Assembly: GCA_945787925.1 (NCBI GenBank)
Contig: CALZJY010000167.1
Coordinates: forward strand, 1 to 5,193
DNA: 5,193 nucleotides
Direction of reading: 5' to 3'
Source: an uncultured Anaerosporobacter sp.
GTDB lineage: Bacteria; Bacillota; Clostridia; Lachnospirales; Lachnospiraceae
Shown: positions 1 to 5,193 of the stretch, piece after piece
Layout of the letters: every line of letters begins with the position of its first letter
How positions within the stretch are numbered: position 1 is the first letter of the stretch
Notes under the pieces: generated by a model
The model's input: only the letters and a program-made list of their open reading frames with translations
Database searches by the model: none
Told to the model about the DNA's origin: nothing
Translations under genes and position numbers: made by a program

Positions 1-1618
1 CTTTTGTTGTGTTAACAAGTGTATAGCTTGCAGGCGTTGGAGCCGTTGTATCTAATGTGAAGTTAATGCTTCTCTTAATCAGATCATTCTGATAGTTTGG
101 TGCATTGTAGCTGTACCATCCACTGAACTGTACTACTTTAGAACCAGTTAGTGCCGTATTGGTTAACGTATATGTTACTACCTTATTATTGCTAGAATCA
201 ATTACACCACTGATTGTATCACCATCAATGATCACATATCCCGGATATACGATAGCACGGTTAAATGTTACCTTCAATGTTGTCTTGGATACACGCTCTG
301 CGGAAACGATAGTAGCAAGAGGCTTGGTTGTTGCATCTACTTTAGCAAGAGCAGTAACCGGGAAGGACACCGATACATTTCCCACTAAATCCTTAATACC
401 AAGAAGCTTTACGGTTACATTGGCACTTGTCTCGCCACATCCGCTTAAATCAATCGTTAATGATTTCTTATCCGTACTTAAACGATAATTGGATGGCGTA
501 GAAAGCATTGCCTTTAATGTTGCATTCGTTGTTCCTGTCACGCTATACACGGTCATATTGCTAATATCAATTGGTTCATTGAAATTAAACGTACATACAT
601 AACCACTATCATCTACTTCAGATCCCTGATAAATTGGTCCTGTCGTATCTTCAAATTCCTTTTGTACCGTATATGGTGTCACACTTGTTCCATCTGCTGC
701 CTTAATGCTCTTAGAAACAGTAACTACATAAGTCCCCTTAAACTGTGCAGCAGTTGTTAAGCTTAATGTCTTCTTATCGTCACTTAATGTTGGTGTAAGT
801 GGTGTCACTGCAGTCGCATCTGTACCAAGTCCGATTGTAACGGTTCCGGAAATCAGATTTCCAGAAGCATCAATCACGCTGGATTCTAAGATCTCACTAG
901 AAAACTTAATCGCAATTTCCTTAGAGCTTACTAAAGATACATCCTCCACTTCCGGTACTGGAATTGGTGTAGGGGTTGGTGTCACAGGATCCACGATATT
1001 TAAATACACGCGATCTACTACTTGAGAAACCTTCGCTTCTGCCGCACTAGCGCCTGTCCGAACCTCTAAAACTGTCACGCCGGCTTTCTTTGCCGTTACC
1101 ACGCCCTTCTTGGTTACGGATGCATAATCACTGTCCACCACTGTAAAATATGCATAATCTGTTGTGTTAGATGGAGTCTTTTCAAACGTAAAGCTGTAGG
1201 AGCTTCCGACTTCAATCGTCTGCATATTGTTAGACTCTAACTTCTTATTTGTAAGTGCTACACCGGTAGCAGGAACCTTATCCTTTACAGCCACGATAGC
1301 ACTAACCGTCTCTGTTGTACCATCATTATATGTAATCTTACAACGAATCGTCGTCTTTCCTACTGCGACCGGAGTCACTTGTCCTTTCCCGTTTACCGTT
1401 GCGATCCATTTCTTAGAAGAAGACCATGTCTTAGACTTTACATTCGTAGCATTCTTCACCGAGAATGTATACGTATTACCCATCATAACGGTCTTCCATG
1501 TTGTGTTCAGCTTCACTGTGGCTGCCTGTGCCTGTTCTGGGGCACTTACCGCAACCATCTGCACTGCTAACACAAGAGTAAGCATCACTGTTAACACAGT
1601 CTTTGCAAATCTTTTCAT
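1..1618 (-). CDS. Secreted multidomain Ig-like surface protein, 3' end beyond the window (partial)
   Basis: The frame is open without a stop from 1618 to the window edge (539 codons plus one base). Residues 1-32 form a signal peptide: MKR, a hydrophobic core (about residues 7-24), and an AQA|A cleavage site after residue 32. Residues 33-113 look like a bacterial Ig-like Big_2 domain (a W-SSSKKWIATVNGKGQVTP stretch followed by GKTTIRCKI). Residues 116-209 look like a second, more diverged one (YASVTKKGVVTAKKAG). A linker, DPVTPTPTPIPVP, spans 210-222. Three roughly 90-100 residue beta-rich units follow (about 224-322, 326-427, 434-523). They share a 'KxxFS/N..I' pattern and DTT(G/A)P junctions resembling SbsA/Big_5 Ig-like domains. 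A fourth unit begins at 524. The visible part has only three cysteines. No SLH, LPXTG, enzymatic or binding domain is visible, so anchoring and ligand are unknown. A role in adhesion, S-layer or a wall-associated enzyme is only a guess from domain type. Codon use resembles the neighbours. ATG 1618 is preferred over ATG 1624 because of Shine-Dalgarno spacing. The call as an exported Ig-like protein is firm; the biological role is not known. Confidence 0.9.
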   Translation of the reverse strand, partial: MKRFAKTVLTVMLTLVLAVQMVAVSAPEQAQAATVKLNTTWKTVMMGNTYTFSVKNATNVKSKTWSSSKKWIATVNGKGQVTPVAVGKTTIRCKITYNDGTTETVSAIVAVKDKVPATGVALTNKKLESNNMQTIEVGSSYSFTFEKTPSNTTDYAYFTVVDSDYASVTKKGVVTAKKAGVTVLEVRTGASAAEAKVSQVVDRVYLNIVDPVTPTPTPIPVPEVEDVSLVSSKEIAIKFSSEILESSVIDASGNLISGTVTIGLGTDATAVTPLTPTLSDDKKTLSLTTAAQFKGTYVVTVSKSIKAADGTSVTPYTVQKEFEDTTGPIYQGSEVDDSGYVCTFNFNEPIDISNMTVYSVTGTTNATLKAMLSTPSNYRLSTDKKSLTIDLSGCGETSANVTVKLLGIKDLVGNVSVSFPVTALAKVDATTKPLATIVSAERVSKTTLKVTFNRAIVYPGYVIIDGDTISGVIDSSNNKVVTYTLTNTALTGSKVVQFSGWYSYNAPNYQNDLIKRSINFTLDTTAPTPASYTLVNTTK

Positions 1619-1626
1619 TCTCATTT

Positions 1627-1632
1627 CCTCCT
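1627..1632 (-). promoter_or_regulatory. Shine-Dalgarno of the surface protein, decides between two start codons
   Basis: AGGAGG on the minus strand. Two in-frame ATGs follow: one at 1624 (protein would begin MRMKR), only 2 bases after the AGGAGG, and one at 1618 (begins MKR), 8 bases after it. Two bases is too close for normal initiation and eight is near the optimum, so 1618 is taken as the start. Either choice leaves the signal peptide intact. Confidence 0.85.
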
Positions 1633-1711
1633 AATACAAAATATAGCCACTATTATCGCACTTCCCTCACGAGATTCATGGCAAAATAGTCCATTTTTAT
1701 CGTTTTCACAA

Positions 1712-1740
1712 AACTAATATCGACATATATCATATCAGCT
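1712..1740 (-). other. AU-rich hairpin in the surface-protein leader
   Basis: Minus-strand bases 1740-1732 (AGCTGATAT) can pair with 1720-1712 (ATATTAGTT) as a 9-bp stem that includes two G-U wobbles, around an 11-base loop. It would lie near the 5' end of the leader transcript if the promoter at 1761-1787 is used. The stem is AU-rich and has only one G-C pair, so its stability is low. It does not match any riboswitch or leader class I recognise. Confidence 0.3.
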
Positions 1741-1751
1741 GTTACACGTAA

Positions 1752-1773
1752 ATTATGGTAATTATACCACAAT
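1752..1773. promoter_or_regulatory. Imperfect 22-bp dyad overlapping the -10 box (possible operator)
   Basis: On the minus strand the sequence ATTGTGGTA-TAAT-TACCATAAT has two 9-base arms that are complementary at 8 of 9 positions around a 4-base centre. The dyad contains the whole -10 hexamer of the predicted promoter, which is a typical place for a repressor to block RNA polymerase. The symmetry is seen directly; the operator role is inferred. AT-rich promoters yield dyads by chance, and the regulator is not in the window. Confidence 0.35.
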
Positions 1774-1787
1774 ATGCATCAGGTGAA
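1761..1787 (-). promoter_or_regulatory. Predicted extended -10 promoter of the surface-protein gene
   Basis: The minus strand carries a perfect extended -10, TGG-TATAAT (TATAAT at 1766-1761, TG element at 1769-1768). A weak -35 candidate, TTCACC, lies at 1787-1782 with a short 15-base spacer; the extended -10 could compensate for it. Transcription would start near 1754, giving a leader of about 135 bases before the ATG at 1618. Weaker alternatives closer to the gene are TTGTGA (1711-1706) with 17 bases to TATTTT (1688-1683), and TGC-GATAAT (1660-1652). The first is the best match to a housekeeping sigma factor promoter. Confidence 0.55.
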
Positions 1788-1873
1788 TACCCCTAAAATC
1801 CCATCTTTTCCTCCAAAAATAATCACTTTCTATCAAAATCCCTCTCCACACATCTGTCCCCTTCCAAACGAAG

Positions 1874-1901
1874 AAAAGGGAGCAGATTTCTGCTCCCTTT
1901 T
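1874..1901 (-). terminator. Rho-independent terminator of the pheS-pheT operon
   Basis: A perfect 12-bp stem pairs 1901-1890 (AAAAGGGAGCAG on the minus strand) with 1885-1874 (CTGCTCCCTTTT) around a 4-base loop. The minus-strand transcript ends in UUUU within the stem and then continues CUUCGUUU, so the U tract is short and interrupted but adequate. The hairpin begins 87 bases after the pheT stop and lies upstream of the surface-protein promoter, so it separates the two units. The A/U flanks also make it nearly symmetric, so it could work on the plus strand, though no plus-strand gene approaches it here. Confidence 0.85.
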
Positions 1902-1934
1902 GTCCGCTCTCGCGTCCGAATATTTAAAACCCGC

Positions 1935-1982
1935 TTGATTCCTATACGATTAAAGGGCTTCCTTCGCCATTTTCTGAATCAA
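1935..1982. repeat. Short inverted repeat just downstream of pheT
   Basis: TTGATTC at 1935-1941 and GAATCAA at 1976-1982 are perfect 7-base inverted repeats separated by 34 bases, starting 6 bases after the pheT stop codon. In the mRNA they could close a loose stem-loop in the 3' untranslated region. The inner segment has only a 3-bp GGC/GCC stem, so a stable structure is doubtful. No function is assigned; the match may be chance. Confidence 0.25.
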
Positions 1983-1988
1983 AGAGAA

Positions 1989-4424
1989 TTACTGACGAAG
2001 TTCGATTCCAAGTTCAGCGAGACCTTTTAAGATCTTTGTCATGGCTGCTGTGATATCCGCTTCCTCTAATGTACGGTCAGCTGCACGGAATGTGATGTTA
2101 TAAGCCATAGACTTATAACCTTCCTTAATCTGAGCGCCTTCATAGATATCGAATAATCTATAAGATTCTAAGTTCTTGCCACCGTTCTTACGGATTACTT
2201 CTTCTACCTGTCCTGCTAAGATATCCTTTGTCATTAACATAGAGATATCACGGCTTACTGCTGGGTATTTTGCAATTCCTGTGTACTTCAGATCGAAGTT
2301 TGCACGGCAAATGATTTCTGGCATATCAAGTACTGCAACATAAGCACGATCACCGATATTGTAGTTATCAAGTACTTCTGGATGAACTTCACCTAAGTAA
2401 CCGATTACCGTTCCTTCGTAAACGATGTTTGCCTGACGGCCTGGGTGTAAGAAGTTCTTACCTGCATTTGGATCATAAGTCGTAATGCCCTTCATACCGA
2501 TTTTTTCAAAGTACTCTTCCACAACACCCTTTAAGTCGAAGAAATCACCTGCTCCGTAGAAACCAAGTGCGAACTGCATTCTTTCATCTGGAAGAACTTC
2601 CTTCGACTCACCTGGGATATATACGTTTGCTAATTCATAAAGGCGAACATCTTTATTTCTGCGGTTATAGTTTGTAGAAAGGGATGTTAACATACCGTTA
2701 AGAGGTAATGTTCTCATAATGCTGTAATCTTCGCCAAGTGGGTTAGAGATTACAACGGTATTTCTTAACTTATCATCTGCAGAGATTAATAACTTATCGA
2801 ATACCTTAGGGCTTTCGAAGGAGTAAGTCTGTGCTTCAGAGAAACCGAACTGTTCTGCGAGGTCACGTGCGAAGCCTTCCATACGAAGCTTGAAGGATAA
2901 TTTTCCGGCTGTTGCCTGACCGCTTGGAAGAGTAGTTGGGATATTTTCATAACCGAAGAATCTTGCTACTTCTTCATCTAAGTCAGCCTGAATATTAACA
3001 TCCTGTCTCCATGTAGGAACGATTACTTCATCTGTATCGTAATCATATCCTAAATCAATTGCCTTAAAGTAAGAAATCATAGTTTCTTTATCAAGGGAAG
3101 TCCCAAGAACCTTGTTTGTACGTTCGTAAGAGAACTTCACTCTGCCTTCTTTCTTTACTTCTGGGTAAATGTCAACGCATCCGCCAACTACTTCACCAGC
3201 ACCAAGTTCTTCGATTAACTGGCAAGCGCGGTTCATTGCGATAATCGCATTGTTTGGATCTAAGCCCTTTTCAAACTTACCGGAAGCATCTGTTCTAAGA
3301 CCAACCTTTTTGCTTGATAAACGGATATTGGTTCCATCAAAGCATGCTGCTTCTAAAAGAATCGTGTTTACATCATCTGTAACCTTGGAGTTTTCACCGC
3401 CCATGATACCAGCGATACCAACTGCTTTTTCTGCATCACAGATCATAAGAACAGAAGAATCTACCTTACGTGTCATACCATCTAATGTTACGAATTCTTC
3501 GCCATCATTTCCACGACGAACGATGATCTTCTTGCCTGCGATATCATCTAAGTTATAGGCATGCATTGGCTGTGCCATTTCTTCCATAACATAGTTTGTG
3601 ATATCTACTAAGTTATTGATTGGACGAATTCCACATGCTGCAAGACGACGCTGCATCCATAATGGAGATGGTCCGATTTTTACGTTCTTTACCACTCTGC
3701 CTACATAACGTTTGCAAAGGTCTGCATCTTTTACTTCTACGCTGATATAATCGGATGCTTTTTCGCTATTTCCTGTTTCTTTTACTACTGGAGGAACGAA
3801 TTTCTTTCCAAATGTAGCTGCTGCTTCTCTTGCAATACCGGTTACACCAAAGCAATCAACACGGTTGCTTGTGATTTCATATTCGAATGTCACGTCGCGA
3901 AGTCCAAGTGCTTCTACTGCATCCGATCCGATTTCGATTCCGTCGTATTCTGGATTTGCATTGAATACGTAAACACCGTTTTCTGGAGCTTCTGGGTAGA
4001 ATTCACGGCTAGAACCAAGTTCGTCGATGGAGCACATCATACCGTTACTTTCGATGCCACGAAGTTTGCCTTTTTTAATCTTAACGCCGCCAGGAACTTT
4101 TTCACCGTCGTGGTTGCATGCTACTCTTCCGCCGTCTAATACAACAGGGATAATGTCGCCTTCTTTTACGTTTGGTGCACCTGTTACGATCTGTGTTGTT
4201 TCTCCGTCTTTCCCGATCTGTACGTCACATACGATTAACTTTGTTGCATCTGGGTGACGTTCGATCTTTAAGATCTTACCTACTACAATTTTCTCAAGAC
4301 CAGCGTCTAAACGCTCAAATCCTTCTACTTTTGTACCAGTAAGTGTCATTGCATCCGTATATTCCTGAGCGGTGCAGTCTAATTCTGGTACATATGCTTT
4401 AATCCATGATAATGGTGTATTCAT
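1989..4424 (-). CDS. pheT: Phenylalanine--tRNA ligase beta subunit
   Basis: PheT pairs with PheS in the cytoplasmic alpha2-beta2 enzyme that attaches phenylalanine to tRNA-Phe. The beta subunit binds tRNA and hydrolyses mischarged Tyr-tRNA-Phe. At 811 residues it has normal bacterial length and all domains. The N-terminal MNTPLSWIKAYV start is typical. An OB-fold tRNA-binding domain (B1, about 40-155) contains VGKILKIERHPDATKL. The B3/B4 editing domain (about 215-395) shows IRPINNLVDITNYV, QPMHAYNLD, and GIAGIMGGENSKV then LLEAACFD. The B5 domain (about 405-475) is followed by the acidic set D475, D481, E484 and E485 in DLDEEVARFFGY, which fits the family's magnesium site. A catalytic-like core (about 480-700) follows. 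The C-terminal FDX-ACB (B8) anticodon-binding domain (about 715-811) starts KYPAVSRDISML. The start follows AAGGAGG (4440-4434) with a 9-base spacer, and the gene begins 18 bases after the pheS stop, so the two are co-transcribed. It ends in TAA. No truncation or frameshift is seen. Confidence 0.98.
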   Translation of the reverse strand: MNTPLSWIKAYVPELDCTAQEYTDAMTLTGTKVEGFERLDAGLEKIVVGKILKIERHPDATKLIVCDVQIGKDGETTQIVTGAPNVKEGDIIPVVLDGGRVACNHDGEKVPGGVKIKKGKLRGIESNGMMCSIDELGSSREFYPEAPENGVYVFNANPEYDGIEIGSDAVEALGLRDVTFEYEITSNRVDCFGVTGIAREAAATFGKKFVPPVVKETGNSEKASDYISVEVKDADLCKRYVGRVVKNVKIGPSPLWMQRRLAACGIRPINNLVDITNYVMEEMAQPMHAYNLDDIAGKKIIVRRGNDGEEFVTLDGMTRKVDSSVLMICDAEKAVGIAGIMGGENSKVTDDVNTILLEAACFDGTNIRLSSKKVGLRTDASGKFEKGLDPNNAIIAMNRACQLIEELGAGEVVGGCVDIYPEVKKEGRVKFSYERTNKVLGTSLDKETMISYFKAIDLGYDYDTDEVIVPTWRQDVNIQADLDEEVARFFGYENIPTTLPSGQATAGKLSFKLRMEGFARDLAEQFGFSEAQTYSFESPKVFDKLLISADDKLRNTVVISNPLGEDYSIMRTLPLNGMLTSLSTNYNRRNKDVRLYELANVYIPGESKEVLPDERMQFALGFYGAGDFFDLKGVVEEYFEKIGMKGITTYDPNAGKNFLHPGRQANIVYEGTVIGYLGEVHPEVLDNYNIGDRAYVAVLDMPEIICRANFDLKYTGIAKYPAVSRDISMLMTKDILAGQVEEVIRKNGGKNLESYRLFDIYEGAQIKEGYKSMAYNITFRAADRTLEEADITAAMTKILKGLAELGIELRQ

Positions 4425-4442
4425 TCTTTTTCTCCTCCTTCA

Positions 4443-5193
4443 CTAGAACTGCTTTAAGAAACGAGTATCGTTTTCATATAATAAACGCATGTCGTCGATT
4501 TCGTATTTTAATAAAGCAATACGCTCTAAGCCTACACCGAACGCAAAACCTGTGTATTCTTCTGGATCGATTCCGCTCATCTTTAATACGTTTGGATGAA
4601 CCATACCACAGCCTAAGATTTCAATCCAGCCGGAACCTTTACAGAAACGACATCCGGATCCGCCACATTTGAAGCAGGAAACGTCCATTTCGGCACTTGG
4701 TTCTGTAAATGGGAAATGATGAGGTCTGAATTTTACTTTTGTTTCCGGTCCGAATAATTCTTTTACGAATTCCGCTAATGTACCTTTTAAATCAGCGAAA
4801 GTTACGTTCTTATCAATAACAAGACCTTCGATCTGATGGAAGGATGGAGAATGAGTTGCATCTACTTCATCGGAACGATAAACTCTACCTGGTGCGATCA
4901 TACGGATTGGAAGCTTTCCTGTTTCCATCTCATGAACCTGCACGCTGGATGTCTGAGTACGTAACACGATGTTGCTGTTGATATAAAAGGTATCCTGTTC
5001 ATCCTTTGCAGGGTGATTTGCAGGGATATTTAATGCTTCGAAGTTATAGTAATCGTATTCTACTTCTGGACCTTCGATTACTTCATAGCCCATACCAACG
5101 AAGATACGTTCTACTTCTTCAAGTGCAATCGTATTTGGATGACGATGTCCGAGCATTGGTTTCTTAGCTGGAAGGGTAACGTCAATTGTTTCT
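4443..5193 (-). CDS. pheS: Phenylalanine--tRNA ligase alpha subunit, N-terminus beyond the window (partial)
   Basis: This is the catalytic subunit of PheRS, a class II synthetase; it activates Phe with ATP and transfers it to tRNA-Phe. The frame is open to the window edge, giving 249 residues of a family usually about 340 long, so roughly 90 N-terminal residues (the coiled-coil tRNA-binding arm) lie outside. The methionine at 5156 is internal: the frame continues upstream as IDVTLPAKKP, a normal PheS segment. Numbering from the first full codon, motif 1 is around 17-45 (HPNTIALEEVERIF), motif 2 around 97-124 (RMIAPGRVYRSD then FHQIEGL) and motif 3 around 215-230 (GFAFGVGLERIALLKY). The alanine in GFAFG matches the E. 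coli Ala294 position that restricts the amino acid pocket to Phe. A four-cysteine insert lies at 173-184. The gene ends in TAG, 18 bases before pheT. Any promoter or T-box leader would be upstream of the window and cannot be judged. Confidence 0.98.
   Translation of the reverse strand, partial: ETIDVTLPAKKPMLGHRHPNTIALEEVERIFVGMGYEVIEGPEVEYDYYNFEALNIPANHPAKDEQDTFYINSNIVLRTQTSSVQVHEMETGKLPIRMIAPGRVYRSDEVDATHSPSFHQIEGLVIDKNVTFADLKGTLAEFVKELFGPETKVKFRPHHFPFTEPSAEMDVSCFKCGGSGCRFCKGSGWIEILGCGMVHPNVLKMSGIDPEEYTGFAFGVGLERIALLKYEIDDMRLLYENDTRFLKQF
4641..4676 (-). other. Four-cysteine (zinc-ribbon-like) insert within PheS
   Basis: The segment CFKCGGSGCRFC has a C-x2-C-x4-C-x2-C spacing and is followed by KGSGWIEILGCGMVHP. 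The pattern suggests a small metal-binding knuckle. As I recall, similar cysteine-rich inserts occur at this place in PheS of many Firmicutes, whereas E. coli PheS lacks all four cysteines. All four cysteines are present here, so any metal site should be intact. Metal binding is inferred from spacing only. Confidence 0.7.

Noticed and set aside
159..488. Plus-strand open frame of 109 codons opposite the surface-protein gene
   Set aside because: It lies entirely within the minus-strand gene, has no plausible ribosome binding site or family resemblance, and the opposite frame has clear protein features.
1227..1634. Plus-strand open frame of 135 codons with hydrophobic stretches
   Set aside because: It is antisense to the signal peptide and Ig-like domains. 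The hydrophobicity is a by-product of reading Lys/Thr/Asn-rich codons in reverse, and no initiation signal is visible.
1625..1754. c-di-GMP, SAM or T-box riboswitch in the surface-protein leader
   Set aside because: None of the conserved core sequences of these classes could be found on reading the minus strand.
1793..1814. GGAGG followed after 5 bases by ATG GGA TTT TAG on the minus strand, a 3-codon mini-frame
   Set aside because: It lies upstream of the predicted transcription start, so it would not be on the leader, and three codons cannot be supported as a gene or a leader peptide.
1950..1970. Six-codon frame MAKEAL on the minus strand after pheT
   Set aside because: It has no Shine-Dalgarno and is too short to separate from chance.
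3169..3558. Plus-strand open frame of 129 codons inside pheT (and similar ones at 4027-4257 and 4406-4672)
   Set aside because: All are antisense to well-conserved pheT or pheS segments and show no family features.
5154..5156. ATG at 5156 as the start of pheS
   Set aside because: The frame stays open to the window edge and encodes the conserved IDVTLPAKKP segment before MLGHRHP, so this methionine is internal.

Overview
The window reads as a stretch of chromosome from a low-to-moderate GC Gram-positive anaerobe in the Bacillota. I would guess Clostridia, most likely Lachnospiraceae. The grounds are a pheS-pheT pair of Firmicutes type with a four-cysteine insert in PheS, strong AGGAGG-type ribosome binding sites, and a secreted Ig-like protein with a TPTPTP-type linker. 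The family-level assignment is an inference and cannot be proven from this window. All three genes lie on the minus strand, so the window is read from high to low coordinates.

From the right edge: the 3' three quarters or so of pheS (phenylalanyl-tRNA synthetase alpha subunit, cut by the window edge at 5193) is followed after 18 bases by complete pheT (beta subunit, 811 residues). The two make the alpha2-beta2 PheRS enzyme, which charges tRNA-Phe and edits mischarged Tyr-tRNA-Phe. The short gap, filled by the pheT ribosome binding site, indicates one transcript. That transcript probably ends at a 12-bp GC-rich hairpin about 90 bases past the pheT stop (1874-1901).

The 364-base gap 1625-1988 holds, in transcription order, an inverted repeat just after pheT, the terminator, an extended -10 promoter lying inside an imperfect 22-bp dyad, an AU-rich leader hairpin, and a strong Shine-Dalgarno. 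No gene is visible in it.

From 1618 to the left edge runs the 5' part (539 codons) of a large exported protein. It has a signal peptide, two bacterial Ig-like (Big_2-type) domains, a Pro/Thr linker, then at least three SbsA/Big_5-like beta-sandwich repeats. Its 3' end and any cell-wall anchor lie outside the window. Nothing links it functionally to PheRS; it looks like an independent transcription unit.

I found no mobile element, CRISPR array, RNA gene or recognisable new system. The points of most interest are the regulatory dyad and leader of the surface-protein gene and the modular, incomplete architecture of that protein.
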